A stretch of 64,000 bases of DNA from Pedobacter panaciterrae (GTDB lineage Bacteria; Bacteroidota; Bacteroidia; Sphingobacteriales; Sphingobacteriaceae), in the NCBI RefSeq assembly GCF_013204795.1, contig NZ_JABMKW010000003.1, positions 20,532 to 84,531 on the forward strand, written 5' to 3'. The position numbers and the translations under genes were made by a program. This document shows, one piece after another, positions 25,969 to 35,315 of this stretch. Within the stretch, counting starts at the first letter, position 1. Each line of letters begins with the position of its first letter. The notes beneath the pieces are model-generated. The model was not told the origin of the DNA. It saw nothing but the letters and a program-made list of their open reading frames with translations, and did not search any database.

Positions 25969-27210
25969 TTATGAGCGAATCGCTTCAACAGGATCCAACC
26001 TCGACGCTGCGTAAGCCGGCCAAAAGCCCGATATTGTGCCTATAATAACAGACACACCTATTCCCAGCATAATATTCTTCATAAATAAGATCATCTCAAA
26101 ACCGGCGGCACTGGCTGCTAAGGTAGCCAAGTAAACCAGGAGCAAGCCTAACAGCCCTCCGAGCAGGCACAGCGCTATTGCTTCAAATAGAAACTGCAGC
26201 ATAATAAAATAATTTTTAGCGCCCAGCGATTTCTGAATACCGATAATATTGGTGCGTTCTTTTACCGAAACAAACATAATGTTAGCAATACCAAACCCTC
26301 CGACAAGAATAGAAAAGCCACCAATAACCCAACCTGCTATATCAACCATTCCGAACATGGTATCTAACTGATTAGATGCGATAGTACTCTTATTCAAAGA
26401 GAAATCATCCTCTACACCAGGCCTTAGCCTTCTAATGGAACGCATAGTCCCTTGTATTTCACTTTCAATCTCATCAAGAGCAATGTGTTCAAAACCCCTT
26501 ACCGTAATTGATGGGTCATATCTATCGCTTTCGATATCCATAATACCCTTCGCAAAATTTAAAGGCATTACAATATTTTTATCCTGCGACATACCCAGAA
26601 TATCTTCTCCTTCTTTCTTAAAAACACCAACTACATTCAATTTACGGCCCATTACTATTATGGATTTACCAATTGCTGGTTCTCCATTAAATAAACCTTC
26701 AGCTACAAGAGCACCAATAAGAACAACAGGAGAACCTGCCCTTCCTTCATTCTCAGTAAAATATCGACCTTCCTGAAAATCCAGGGTCCATGTTTTATTG
26801 AAATCCTGAGAAGCGGCTCTTACTCCCACACCTTCTACAGAATTACTTCTGTATTTAATGGTTCTCTCATTTGCCCAGATTTCATAAGACAAGCCTTCGG
26901 CATGTTCCAGACGATCCCTAAGCAACTCATAATCTCTCAGCGACGGCACAGGTCTGTTCATATATTTCCACCACGGATAATCTCCAAAACCACCCCATGG
27001 CCATTTCTGAACAAATATTGTTTTAGAACCCAGTTTATCTATACTTGCCTGCAGTTTACTTCTAAAAGTATCAGCAGCAGAAAACACGAATATGATTGCA
27101 AAAATACCAATGGTGATCCCTAATAAGGAAAGCATGGTGCGAAGCTTATTTTGGCGGAGAGCATCAAATGCAAATCGAAAACTTTCGCCTATTAGTTTGA
27201 GAATGATCAT
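25969..27210 (-). CDS. MacB/FtsX-type ABC transporter permease
   Basis: 413 residues with one N-terminal membrane helix (MLSLLGITIGIFAIIFVFSA), a periplasmic MacB core domain and three C-terminal helices (WVIGGFSILVGGFGIANIMF, then ALCLLGGLLGLLLVYLATLA, then MLGIGVSVIIGTISGF). It ends in the family-typical RLDPVEAIRS. Such permeases perform mechanotransmission for lipoprotein, peptide or drug efflux rather than classic transport. The partner ATPase is not adjacent; a LolD/MacB-type ATPase lies at 30418-31176 and could serve it. Confidence 0.92.
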   Translation of the reverse strand: MIILKLIGESFRFAFDALRQNKLRTMLSLLGITIGIFAIIFVFSAADTFRSKLQASIDKLGSKTIFVQKWPWGGFGDYPWWKYMNRPVPSLRDYELLRDRLEHAEGLSYEIWANERTIKYRSNSVEGVGVRAASQDFNKTWTLDFQEGRYFTENEGRAGSPVVLIGALVAEGLFNGEPAIGKSIIVMGRKLNVVGVFKKEGEDILGMSQDKNIVMPLNFAKGIMDIESDRYDPSITVRGFEHIALDEIESEIQGTMRSIRRLRPGVEDDFSLNKSTIASNQLDTMFGMVDIAGWVIGGFSILVGGFGIANIMFVSVKERTNIIGIQKSLGAKNYFIMLQFLFEAIALCLLGGLLGLLLVYLATLAASAAGFEMILFMKNIMLGIGVSVIIGTISGFWPAYAASRLDPVEAIRS

Positions 27211-27350
27211 AATTAATGTTTAGACCAAAACTAACCAAAAAGGTTACAGAAAAACATTATATAATATAAAAAATACATTTATGTTTATGAATAAAACATA
27301 TCTTGTTTATCAGGACGTAAGTTAATTGCAAAAAAGAAGATTATATTTTG

Positions 27351-27358
27351 TAAATTTG
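27351..27358 (+). promoter_or_regulatory. Candidate -7 box for queA
   Basis: TAAATTTG matches the Bacteroidota -7 consensus and is followed by GCGCCC. The ATG at 27385 is 26 bases downstream. A TTG at 27326-27328 is a possible -33 element. Confidence 0.5.
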
Positions 27359-27384
27359 CGCCCTTAATTATCACATCGAAAAAT

Positions 27385-28434
27385 ATGAAGTTATCTCAAT
27401 TTAAGTTTAATCTACCTGAATCATTAGTTGCCAATAATCCTTCAGAACAAAGGGACGAAGCCCGTTTAATGGTTTTACACAAGGATAGTGGCAAAATTGA
27501 ACATAAAATATTTAAGGATATTTTAGGTTATTTTGATGATAAGGATGTAATGATATTGAACAACACCAAAGTTTTTCCTGCCCGTTTATACGGAAACAAG
27601 GAAAAAACAGGTGCGACAATTGAAGTCTTCTTATTACGTGAACTGAACAAAGAATTACGTTTATGGGATGTTTTGGTTGATCCGGCCCGTAAAATCCGCG
27701 TTGGAAACAAATTATACTTTGGTGATGACGATTTATTAGTTGCCGAAGTTGTTGATAACACCACCTCACGCGGACGTACCATCCGTTTCCTATTTGATGG
27801 AACTGACGAAGAATTCAGAAAAAATATCGAAATCCTTGGCGAAACGCCACTTCCAAAATACATTAAGCGTAAAGCTACTGCGCAGGATAAAGAACGTTAT
27901 CAAACTATATTTGCAAAACATGAAGGTGCAGTTGCTGCCCCAACTGCTGGCTTGCATTTTAGCAGAGAGTTGATGAAACGTCTGGAATTAAAAGGTATTA
28001 ATTTTGCAGAAGTTACTTTACATGTTGGCTTAGGTACTTTCAGATCTGTAGAGGTTGAAGATTTAACTAAACACAAAATGGACTCAGAACAGTACATTAT
28101 TGAGCAAAAAGATGCAGATATTGTAAATAAAGCGATTGAAGAAAAAAGAAGGGTTTGTGCTGTTGGAACTACTTCGATGCGTGCAATAGAATCTGCTGTT
28201 TCTTCAAACAGAACACTTAAGGCGGCTAACGACTGGACGAGCAAGTTCATCTTCCCTCCATATGATTTCAGTATCGCTAACTCAATGATTACTAACTTCC
28301 ACACTCCGGAATCAACTTTATTGATGATGGTAAGTGCATTTGGCGGTTACGATTATGTTAGACATGCTTATGAAGTAGCTTTAAAAGAAAAATACCGTTT
28401 CTATAGCTATGGTGATGCTATGTTAATCATTTAG
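27385..28434 (+). CDS. queA: S-adenosylmethionine:tRNA ribosyltransferase-isomerase
   Basis: 349 residues. QueA transfers and rearranges the ribosyl group of S-adenosylmethionine onto preQ1 at position 34 of GUN-anticodon tRNAs to make epoxyqueuosine. Typical segments are LIAxxP-like [66 protein letters not shown] and [14 protein letters not shown]. Length equals the family norm. It is followed by a long inverted repeat and then ispD on the same strand. Confidence 0.97.
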   Translation: MKLSQFKFNLPESLVANNPSEQRDEARLMVLHKDSGKIEHKIFKDILGYFDDKDVMILNNTKVFPARLYGNKEKTGATIEVFLLRELNKELRLWDVLVDPARKIRVGNKLYFGDDDLLVAEVVDNTTSRGRTIRFLFDGTDEEFRKNIEILGETPLPKYIKRKATAQDKERYQTIFAKHEGAVAAPTAGLHFSRELMKRLELKGINFAEVTLHVGLGTFRSVEVEDLTKHKMDSEQYIIEQKDADIVNKAIEEKRRVCAVGTTSMRAIESAVSSNRTLKAANDWTSKFIFPPYDFSIANSMITNFHTPESTLLMMVSAFGGYDYVRHAYEVALKEKYRFYSYGDAMLII

Positions 28435-28516
28435 TACTTTAGATACTAGTACTTAGTATTTAGACAAAATGCAAATAGCTCATTAACTATACGATTTATC
28501 TAAATACTAAGTACTA
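28431..28516 (+). repeat. TAGTACTTAG-type repeat, copy 2, with an 18-base inverted repeat
   Basis: Starts at the queA stop. Within it, 28447-28464 and 28499-28516 are perfect inverted copies (TAGTACTTAGTATTTAGA) with a 34-base loop. The left part resembles the block at 25699. It fills the gap between queA and ispD and could act as an attenuating hairpin, or it may be a dispersed repeat. There is no poly-T tail, so it is not a standard terminator. Confidence 0.65.
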
Positions 28517-28527
28517 AATACTCACTC

Positions 28528-29205
28528 ATGAAATACTACGCTATTTTAGTTGCAGGTGGTTCCGGCAACAGAATGCAAAATACCATCGCCAAACAATTTC
28601 TATTATTAGATGGCAAGCCGATACTCATGCATACACTTGAGGCTTTTCATCAATGCCCACTAAACCCCGAAATACTCTTAGTATTAAACATACATCAACA
28701 TGCCTACTGGGAAGAGCTTTGTAATACTTACAGCTGCTCAATTCCTCATCAGGTAATAAAAGGTGGCGAACAAAGATTTCACTCCGTAAAAAACGGTTTA
28801 AAAGCAATTAGGGGAAAAGGGATTGTTGCCGTACATGATGCAGTAAGACCATTGGTATCTCCTGAGCTTATCTCGAAATCATTTCAGGTAGCGGAAGAAA
28901 AAGGCAACTGTGTTGTAGGCATTAATCCAACAGATTCCATCAGGAGAATCATTGGAGGCCAAAAAAGTGAGTCGCTGAACAGAAATGAGGTCGCTTTGAT
29001 ACAAACCCCCCAAACATTTAATCTGGACATGTTAAGAAAATCATATGAAAAGCCATTCAGAAATGAGTTTACGGACGACGCCTCAGTTGCCGAGTATTCT
29101 GGATTTGAGATAAATATGATAGACGGAGAAAGAGAGAATATTAAAATTACTTATCCGGAGGATCTTGAAATTGCTTCAATTTTCCTCAAGCGGTCGTTAC
29201 GCTGA
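28528..29205 (+). CDS. ispD: 2-C-methyl-D-erythritol 4-phosphate cytidylyltransferase
   Basis: 225 residues; makes 4-diphosphocytidyl-2-C-methyl-D-erythritol from MEP and CTP in the non-mevalonate isoprenoid pathway. The CTP-binding loop is VAGGSGNRMQ with KQF (residues about 8-24). Other family motifs are VHDAVRPLVSPELI, the IQTPQTFNLDML strand and FTDDASVAEYSGFEI. It is a cytoplasmic enzyme of normal family length, 93 bases after queA. Confidence 0.96.
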   Translation: MKYYAILVAGGSGNRMQNTIAKQFLLLDGKPILMHTLEAFHQCPLNPEILLVLNIHQHAYWEELCNTYSCSIPHQVIKGGEQRFHSVKNGLKAIRGKGIVAVHDAVRPLVSPELISKSFQVAEEKGNCVVGINPTDSIRRIIGGQKSESLNRNEVALIQTPQTFNLDMLRKSYEKPFRNEFTDDASVAEYSGFEINMIDGERENIKITYPEDLEIASIFLKRSLR

Positions 29206-29255
29206 TAAAAACAAATGGTCTCTAATAGCATAACGACCGATTAACAGGAATGCTA

Positions 29256-29417
29256 TTACGCTGCCCTATTGATAACTTTTAGAATAATTGCGATAACAGC
29301 AATCACTAATAAAATATGGATTAAGCCACCAACATTCGGACCAAAACCATTAAAGAAGAAGCCAATGATCCACAGTATTACTAATACTACGGCAACTAGA
29401 TAAAGTAGATTTCCCAT
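29256..29417 (-). CDS. Small lmo0937-type membrane protein (53 residues)
   Basis: A short frame on the minus strand (ATG at 29417, TAA at 29256-29258) encodes MGNLLYLVAVVLVILWIIGF, then FFNGFGPNVGGLIHILLVIA, then VIAIILKVINRAA. It has two hydrophobic helices separated by a Gly-Pro-rich turn, the pattern of lmo0937-family proteins that are widespread and often stress-associated. It occupies most of the gap between ispD and the DUF2795 gene. Function unknown; the call rests on the full match of length, helix layout and the WIIGF / GxxxHxLLVIA pattern. Confidence 0.88.
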   Translation of the reverse strand: MGNLLYLVAVVLVILWIIGFFFNGFGPNVGGLIHILLVIAVIAIILKVINRAA

Positions 29418-29501
29418 AACGTTTAATTTAAGTATATGTTTAGATAGATTTCAGGTTGTGTTAAACACTTCCATGACAATACATAAACAATCATCGTTCC
29501 A

Positions 29502-29540
29502 AAAAAAGAAAGGCCCCTATAATTGGGGCCTTTCTTTTTT
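29502..29540 (-). terminator. Rho-independent terminator after the DUF2795 gene
   Basis: A perfect 16-base stem (29502-29517 with 29525-29540) with GGGGCC / GGCCCC cores, a 7-base loop and A/T tracts at both ends. It begins 12 bases after the stop of the minus-strand DUF2795 gene. Its symmetry means it could also work on the plus strand. Confidence 0.9.
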
Positions 29541-29551
29541 ATTAGTTATGG

Positions 29552-29773
29552 TTAATATTCGTCTTCGTTAAAGAAGAAATCATCCTTAGTAGGGTAATCT
29601 GGCCAAATTTCTTCGATGGTTTCATATGGTTCCCCATCGTCTTCCAAAGCTTGTAAATTTTCTATCACCTCTACAGGTGCTCCAGATCGTATACCATAAT
29701 CTATCAATTCATCTTTTGTTGCAGGCCATGGAGCGTCTTCCAAATGCGATGCGAGTTCTAAAGTCCAATACAT
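29552..29773 (-). CDS. DUF2795 domain protein
   Basis: 73 residues, very acidic (YWTLELASHLEDAPWPATKD, then DELIDYGIRSGAPVEVIENL, ending YPTKDDFFFNEDEY). It is a highly conserved small cytoplasmic protein of Bacteroidota that matches DUF2795. Its function is unknown. It is monocistronic, with its own terminator at 29502-29540. Confidence 0.9.
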   Translation of the reverse strand: MYWTLELASHLEDAPWPATKDELIDYGIRSGAPVEVIENLQALEDDGEPYETIEEIWPDYPTKDDFFFNEDEY

Positions 29774-29859
29774 ATTTCTTTACTATTAAGTTATTCTAAA
29801 TTTATTCGCAAAAGTATATTAAAAAACCTGAGCAAAACAAACTTTTTTTTCCACTTTTT

Positions 29860-30408
29860 TTAAAGCCTCGGAAGCCATATATTTTCTTCCGTTCCAGCAT
29901 CTAAATTCAGTTTTCGTGCCAAAACAAATAAATAATCGCTTAAACGGTTCAAATAAATGGTCATTTTTTCGTCAACAAAGCTTTCGGCAGCCAAATGTAC
30001 CGTTAAACGCTCTGCACGGCGGCAAATACATCTTGCAACATGGCAGTAAGAAACTACCGTATTTCCACCTGGCAACACAAAATGCTTCAATTCTGGCAGT
30101 ATTTCGTTCATGCCATCCATTTCCTGTTCCAACAGTGCAATGTCGCTTTCATGAAGGTCGGGTATCTTCATTTTGGATTTTTCAGGATCAGCAGCTAGCG
30201 ATGCTCCTACAGTGAATAACCTGTCCTGAATCTCTTTAAGTATTTTTTGATGATGGTTATCTATATCCTGACACATGATTAATCCTATGTAGGAATTAAG
30301 CTCATCAACGGTTCCATAACATTCAATACGCAAATGGAATTTCGGAACTCGGGTACCTCCTATCAACGAGGTTAATCCCTTATCACCGGTTTTGGTATAT
30401 ATCTTCAT
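29860..30408 (-). CDS. Cob(I)yrinic acid a,c-diamide adenosyltransferase, PduO type
   Basis: 182 residues; transfers the adenosyl group of ATP to cob(I)alamin to form coenzyme B12. PduO hallmarks are the N-terminal ATP motif YTKTGDKGLTSLIGG, YGTVDELNSYIG, CRRAERLTVHLA (Arg and Glu of the active site) and YLNRLSDYLFVLAR. It lies nine bases after the ABC ATPase gene and is last of the plsC-gatC-ATPase-adenosyltransferase run. Confidence 0.95.
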   Translation of the reverse strand: MKIYTKTGDKGLTSLIGGTRVPKFHLRIECYGTVDELNSYIGLIMCQDIDNHHQKILKEIQDRLFTVGASLAADPEKSKMKIPDLHESDIALLEQEMDGMNEILPELKHFVLPGGNTVVSYCHVARCICRRAERLTVHLAAESFVDEKMTIYLNRLSDYLFVLARKLNLDAGTEENIWLPRL

Positions 30409-30417
30409 TAAGAAATG

Positions 30418-31176
30418 TTATACTATTTTCTCAAAATCACTGCCTATTTTTTCCAGATTGCTAAGGCGTGGCGATACGGTTTTAATATCTTCATTCTTAT
30501 AGTCCTTCTCAACCAAACCATCGCGCATACGCACAATGCGATGAGCATGTTGAGCAATATCCTCCTCGTGCGTAACCAGGATGATGGTATTTCCCTTACT
30601 ATGAATTTCTTCAAGCAAACCCATAATTTCTATGGAAGTTTTAGTATCAAGGTTACCTGTTGGCTCATCGGCCAATATAATTGATGGGTTGTTTATTAAA
30701 GCTCTGGCAACAGCTACACGCTGGCGCTGCCCACCCGAAAGCTCATTAGGCTTGTGTGTAACCCTGTTGCCCAGGCCTACGTTTTCCAAAGCTTTTTGAG
30801 CCCGCTCGTCACGCTCCTTTTTAGAAGCACCGGCATAAATTAATGGTAAAGCAACATTATCTAAAGATGTTGAACGGGGTAAAAGATTAAAAGTTTGAAA
30901 AACAAACCCGATCTCTTTATTTCTTACCTCAGCAAGCTCATTATCGGTCATATGGCTCACATTAATTCCATTAAGAATGTATGTTCCCTTACTTGGGGTA
31001 TCTAAACAGCCAAGAATGTTCATTAAGGTCGATTTACCAGAACCTGAAGGCCCCATTAAAGCAACGAACTCGCCTTTATGGATATCAAGAGTAACGGATT
31101 TTAAAGCATGAATAACTTCTGAACCTATAACGTATTTACGGCCTATCTCTGTAATTTGTATTAATGCTTTTTCCAT
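30418..31176 (-). CDS. ABC transporter ATP-binding protein (LolD/MacB type)
   Basis: 252 residues from the ATG at 31176; a GTG one codon earlier is also possible. Walker [11 protein letters not shown]-loop FQTFNLLPR, signature [15 protein letters not shown], Walker [13 protein letters not shown] and the switch His in LVTHEEDIA are all intact. The family powers MacB- or LolCE-type permeases. No permease is adjacent; the nearest is the MacB-type protein at 25969-27210. It is co-directional with gatC upstream and the adenosyltransferase downstream. Confidence 0.94.
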   Translation of the reverse strand: MEKALIQITEIGRKYVIGSEVIHALKSVTLDIHKGEFVALMGPSGSGKSTLMNILGCLDTPSKGTYILNGINVSHMTDNELAEVRNKEIGFVFQTFNLLPRSTSLDNVALPLIYAGASKKERDERAQKALENVGLGNRVTHKPNELSGGQRQRVAVARALINNPSIILADEPTGNLDTKTSIEIMGLLEEIHSKGNTIILVTHEEDIAQHAHRIVRMRDGLVEKDYKNEDIKTVSPRLSNLEKIGSDFEKIV

Positions 31177-31226
31177 CACTTTTTTCTTTTTAGACGATCT
31201 TTAATACTTCAATGTTACACTTCAGC

Positions 31227-31517
31227 TTATTTTTCTATGATCTTAGGGACAAAGAAGAAGCTTTCGTTGTGTTTAGCTGCATTCTTTAATCCATCTTGTA
31301 CTGTAATTTCCTGCTTCACTACATCTTCTCTCCAGATGTTTTCTTCCTGGTTCATATAAACCAAAGGCTTTACACCTGTAGTATCCAACTCATTCAACTT
31401 CTCCATAAAAGTAAGTATCTTATTCATGTCGGCAATCAATGTATCAACTTCTTTATCTTCAATAGCTATTCTGGCTAAATCAGCAACTTTATTTATGGTT
31501 TGCTTATCTATAATCAT
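31227..31517 (-). CDS. gatC: Asp-tRNA(Asn)/Glu-tRNA(Gln) amidotransferase subunit C
   Basis: 96 residues with the GatC pattern (VADLARIAIEDKEV, ILTFMEKLNELDTTGVKPL, REDVVKQ). GatC is the small subunit that holds GatA and GatB together while they convert Glu-tRNA(Gln) to Gln-tRNA(Gln). It overlaps plsC by four bases. gatA and gatB are not in the window. Confidence 0.94.
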   Translation of the reverse strand: MIIDKQTINKVADLARIAIEDKEVDTLIADMNKILTFMEKLNELDTTGVKPLVYMNQEENIWREDVVKQEITVQDGLKNAAKHNESFFFVPKIIEK

Positions 31518-32254
31518 TTATGAGCAAGTTTACTGTTTATTAAATCAAAAACACGGTCCTTCAATATATCTGAGTCATCAACACCCAAATCCTGAGTCCC
31601 AATTGGTTTGTGGATGTAAATATCGCAAATTCCCGGACTTGTTCCATATTTTGATCCATCATCCCACATTCTTTTCCAAACATTAATCATACTGACAGGA
31701 ACAATGGCTATATTTTTTTCAATTGCAAGTCTAAAAGGCCCATTTTTAAAAGGGATTGTTTTGGGAGGATATTGATCTTCTATCCTTCCTTCCGGAAAAA
31801 TAATCAGGCTCATTCCCTTTTCCAGATTATCACCTGCTTTTTTAAACGCCCTAAACGCCGAAATCTTACTCTCACGCTTTACCGGAACATCAATAGTATT
31901 AAAAAACAACTTTAAAACAGGGTTAGCCAGCAACTCTTCTTTACCCATAAAATGAAAGCGTCCCTTTGCAATTACACAAAGTATCATGATATCAAAATTA
32001 GAAGTATGATTGGCACAATAGATATAAGTCTGATCGCTTTTTAATTCCTCTTCAAACTTAATACGATAAGCCAATCCAATAAAGAAACTACAAATGAAGC
32101 TATTCCATTTGCGCAATTTGTTCATCAGGTCGTAGTACTTTGGGTTTCTCGAAGCAAGATAATAAAACGGGTAAAACAGAGCCGAAAAAACCAAAAGAAC
32201 AAATAAAGAATAAATACGGTGCAGGTGCCTTAGAAGTTTAACCATTGAATTCAA
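31514..32254 (-). CDS. plsC: 1-acyl-sn-glycerol-3-phosphate acyltransferase
   Basis: 246 residues; acylates lysophosphatidic acid to phosphatidic acid at the inner membrane. An N-terminal membrane segment (SLFVLLVFSALFYPFYYLAS) is followed by the acyltransferase motifs: NHTSNFDIMIL (the HxxxxD block), PVKRES, FPEGRIEDQ and VPVSMINVW. It is first in the minus-strand run that includes gatC. A second ATG three codons in is possible. Confidence 0.93.
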   Translation of the reverse strand: MNSMVKLLRHLHRIYSLFVLLVFSALFYPFYYLASRNPKYYDLMNKLRKWNSFICSFFIGLAYRIKFEEELKSDQTYIYCANHTSNFDIMILCVIAKGRFHFMGKEELLANPVLKLFFNTIDVPVKRESKISAFRAFKKAGDNLEKGMSLIIFPEGRIEDQYPPKTIPFKNGPFRLAIEKNIAIVPVSMINVWKRMWDDGSKYGTSPGICDIYIHKPIGTQDLGVDDSDILKDRVFDLINSKLAHK

Positions 32255-32385
32255 ACATACAAATTTTTAGAATTCAAACCATTAAAGTATCAGAGTTGAG
32301 AAATTAATTAACCAATTAAAGAAATAAGGATAAAAAAAGAAATTATTAGCAGATCGAGTTGTGGTTTTTTATTAATTTCGGCCCT

Positions 32386-33384
32386 ATGAAAGAAACGGTA
32401 GTTAGTGGCATACGTCCGACAGGAAAATTACACTTAGGGAATTATTTTGGTGCAGTAACCAACTTTGTAAAAATGCAGTACGATTATAACTGCTTTTTTT
32501 TCATTGCTGATCTTCATTCTTTAACAACTCATCCTACTCCTGGAGATTTACATGGCTACGTTAGACACGTTTTGGTAGAATATCTTGCATGTGGAATAGA
32601 CCCTGAAGAAACAACCATCTATATTCAGTCTGATGTTCCGGAAGTTGCCGAACTGTATTTATATCTTAATATGAATGCATACATGGGTGAGTTGGAAAGA
32701 AGTACTTCATTTAAAGACAAAGTAAGGTCTCAGCCAGATAATGTAAATGCAGGTCTGCTAACCTACCCTACCTTAATGGCAGCTGATATTTTGATCCATA
32801 AGGCTACAAAAGTACCCGTTGGAAAAGATCAGGAACAGCACCTTGAATTTACACGTACTTTTGGCAATAGATTTAACAGATTATATAATTCAGAATATTT
32901 CCCTGAAGCATTTGCTTTTAACTACTCGAAAAATCTGGTTAAGGTACCTGGTTTAGATGGAAATGGAAAAATGAGCAAATCAAACGGAGAAGGTAGCTGC
33001 ATCTATTTATCAGACAGCCCTGAAATTATCCGTAAAAAAGTGTCGCGCGCGGTAACTGATAGTGGCCCTTCAGCGGAAAACCAAACAAAACCGGAAGCAA
33101 TCCAGAATCTGTTTGATTTAATGAAAATTGTTTCACCCGCCGATACACTGAAACATTTTGATGACTTGTATAATAAAATGGGTATTCGGTACGGTGACTT
33201 CAAAAAGCAACTGGCCGAAGATATGATCATTTTTAACACCCCCATTCGTGAGCGTATTGAAGATCTTTCTAAAGACAGTTCATATTTACGTCAGGTAGCT
33301 ATTCATGGTGCTTTAAAAGCCAGAGAAAGCGCACAAAAAACAATAAGAGAGGTCAGACAATTAATTGGCTTCAAATCATTTTAA
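32386..33384 (+). CDS. trpS: Tryptophanyl-tRNA synthetase
   Basis: 332 residues from the ATG at 32386 (MKETVVSGIRPTGKLHLGNY). The frame is open nine codons further upstream, but family members begin with this block. It is a class I synthetase with the HIGH-type motif TGKLHLGNYFGA and the KMSKS loop GKMSKSNGE, and activates tryptophan for tRNA(Trp). It is the first of a plus-strand run followed by a nucleoside kinase, kdsB and a lipoprotein. Confidence 0.96.
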   Translation: MKETVVSGIRPTGKLHLGNYFGAVTNFVKMQYDYNCFFFIADLHSLTTHPTPGDLHGYVRHVLVEYLACGIDPEETTIYIQSDVPEVAELYLYLNMNAYMGELERSTSFKDKVRSQPDNVNAGLLTYPTLMAADILIHKATKVPVGKDQEQHLEFTRTFGNRFNRLYNSEYFPEAFAFNYSKNLVKVPGLDGNGKMSKSNGEGSCIYLSDSPEIIRKKVSRAVTDSGPSAENQTKPEAIQNLFDLMKIVSPADTLKHFDDLYNKMGIRYGDFKKQLAEDMIIFNTPIRERIEDLSKDSSYLRQVAIHGALKARESAQKTIREVRQLIGFKSF

Positions 33385-33429
33385 CTTATTGCCTAAAATA
33401 ACTACCTTACTGATCTTCAATAAAAGTTT

Positions 33430-34044
33430 ATGCACATAGCGATAGTAGGAAATATAGGAGCAGGAAAAACCACGCTAACGGGTTTACTGGCTAAGAATTA
33501 TGGATGGGAAGCTTTATACGAAGCTGTTGACAATAACCCATATCTCGAAGATTTTTACAGCGACATGAAAAGATGGAGCTTCAATCTTCAAATTTACTTT
33601 CTTAATAGTCGTTTCCAACAAATCGTAGATATACAAAACTTCAACAGAAACGTAATACAGGATAGGACCATATATGAGGATGCTCATATATTTGCTGATA
33701 ACTTACACGATATGGGCCTGATGACCACAAGAGATCATCAAAACTATAAAGCAATTTTTGCAAATGTAACCTCGTTTATCAAACCTCCTGACTTACTTGT
33801 TTACCTTCGTGCATCTGTACCTACATTGGTTAACAATATCCAGCGCAGAGGCAGGGAATATGAGGCCAGCATCCGAATAGATTACTTATCAAAGTTAAAT
33901 GAAAAGTACGAAGCCTGGATTAAAGATTATAAACTGGGTAACCTGCTTATTCTGGATAAGGATAAATTAGACTTCACTAATAACCCTGAAGATCTGGGAA
34001 CAATAATACAAGCTATAGAAGCCGAAATAAACGGATTATTTTAA
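33430..34044 (+). CDS. Deoxynucleoside kinase
   Basis: 204 residues. Walker A GNIGAGKTTL, the substrate-site DRTIYEDAHIFADNLH (DRS-like) and the LID arginines in NIQRRGREYEASI identify the dNK family that phosphorylates deoxynucleosides for salvage. Glu and Arg near YEAVDNNPYLEDFY match the sugar-binding segment. Its stop directly abuts the kdsB ATG, and it follows trpS by 45 bases. The base preference (dA, dG or dC) is not readable. Confidence 0.93.
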   Translation: MHIAIVGNIGAGKTTLTGLLAKNYGWEALYEAVDNNPYLEDFYSDMKRWSFNLQIYFLNSRFQQIVDIQNFNRNVIQDRTIYEDAHIFADNLHDMGLMTTRDHQNYKAIFANVTSFIKPPDLLVYLRASVPTLVNNIQRRGREYEASIRIDYLSKLNEKYEAWIKDYKLGNLLILDKDKLDFTNNPEDLGTIIQAIEAEINGLF

Positions 34045-34779
34045 ATGAAGATTCTCGGAATCATACCTGCAAGATACGCCTCAACCCGCTTTCCGGGTAA
34101 ACCTTTAGTTCAAATTAAGGGAAAGAGTATGATCCAAAGGGTTTATGAACAAGCTAGTAAGGCCACAAGCTTATCTGATGTAATTGTGGCTACCGACGAT
34201 GAACGCATTGCTGCTGAAGTTAAAAGGTTCGGAGGCAAATTCATTGTTACCGGAAGTGATCATTTAAGTGGCACAGATCGCTGTGCGGAAGTAGCAACGT
34301 CTGTTTCCGGATACGATGCCATCATAAACATACAAGGTGACGAGCCTTATATAGACCCAGAGCAGATTGATCTTTTAGCCTCGTGTTTTAACGAAAAGGG
34401 GGTTCAGTTAGCTACCTTAATTAAGGAAATACATACAGAAACTGAGCTTTATAATGTTAATATTCCTAAAGTGGTTATCAATTCCAAAGGAGAAGCCACT
34501 TATTTTAGCCGACAAACAATCCCGTATATCAGAAGTCAGGAAAAGGAGAATTGGCTAAAAGCTCATCAGTTTTATAAGCATATCGGCATTTATGGTTACA
34601 CCTATCCTATCCTGTTAGAAATTACTAAACTCCCTCAATCCTCTTTAGAAATTGCAGAAAGTTTAGAACAATTAAGATGGATAGAAAATGGGTACAGAAT
34701 CCAAACCAAAGTAACTGAAATTGAAACCATAGCCATAGATACCCCTGAAGATCTAATTAAAATAAACGATGGCGTATGA
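34045..34779 (+). CDS. kdsB: 3-deoxy-manno-octulosonate cytidylyltransferase
   Basis: 244 residues; activates Kdo as CMP-Kdo for lipopolysaccharide inner core synthesis. Nucleotide motifs are IIPARYASTRFPGKPL, VATDDERIA, SGTDRCAEV and INIQGDEPYIDPEQI, and later FYKHIGIYGYTYPIL. It is of usual length. It starts right after the kinase stop and overlaps the lipoprotein by four bases. Confidence 0.96.
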   Translation: MKILGIIPARYASTRFPGKPLVQIKGKSMIQRVYEQASKATSLSDVIVATDDERIAAEVKRFGGKFIVTGSDHLSGTDRCAEVATSVSGYDAIINIQGDEPYIDPEQIDLLASCFNEKGVQLATLIKEIHTETELYNVNIPKVVINSKGEATYFSRQTIPYIRSQEKENWLKAHQFYKHIGIYGYTYPILLEITKLPQSSLEIAESLEQLRWIENGYRIQTKVTEIETIAIDTPEDLIKINDGV

Positions 34780-35315
34780 AACAACTAATAACCTGCATTT
34801 TTCTCTGCACCATTTTTTTAGTTGCATGTAATAGCACAGACAAAGACGATGCCGCCGGAAAAGATCTTGTAAAGATTGTAACAAAGCCATTTAGTGATTC
34901 TTTAAAGGCTGATACCTTTAAAGTACAGATACTGGGGGATAAACCCGACAACATGCACCTTGCATTCTCCATCACCTCTTTTAATGGCAAACAGATTTAC
35001 GATGTAGACATTAAAGCTACCGATTTGTTCAAGAATTACATTGCTACCATTGATCTTTCCAAGAAGAAAAATCAGATCAAATTTCTACAGGAAGAAGTTA
35101 ACCGTTTCTTTGACGACGAGAACTTCATGGAACCCGCCGTTGATGAGGCAGACCTGCCTGATGCAAACGTACCCGATAAAGCATTTTTCGACGAGTTAAA
35201 AAAAAACAGATTGAATGGATTCATTTATCGACTTGGTAAAGAGAGTAAAAACTACGTAGCCTGGTCTGATAAAGAAGGTAAGGTTAAAACTTACTATACC
35301 TGTTGCACTAAGTAA
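34776..35315 (+). CDS. Putative lipoprotein, function unknown
   Basis: 179 residues. The signal ends in a lipobox FLVAC (Cys18), so it is likely attached to the outer membrane or facing the periplasm. The rest is charged and mixed (ITKPF-like VTKPFSDSLKADTFKVQI, then FDDENFMEPAVDEADLPDAN) and ends in KVKTYYTCCTK with a Cys pair. It overlaps kdsB by four bases, so it is co-translated with it. No family recognised. Confidence 0.82.
   Translation: MKQLITCIFLCTIFLVACNSTDKDDAAGKDLVKIVTKPFSDSLKADTFKVQILGDKPDNMHLAFSITSFNGKQIYDVDIKATDLFKNYIATIDLSKKKNQIKFLQEEVNRFFDDENFMEPAVDEADLPDANVPDKAFFDELKKNRLNGFIYRLGKESKNYVAWSDKEGKVKTYYTCCTK

Noticed and set aside
29256..29417. The small membrane protein frame as a chance frame
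   Set aside because: Kept as a gene: it has an ATG, two well-spaced hydrophobic helices and the lmo0937 layout, and no larger gene overlaps it.
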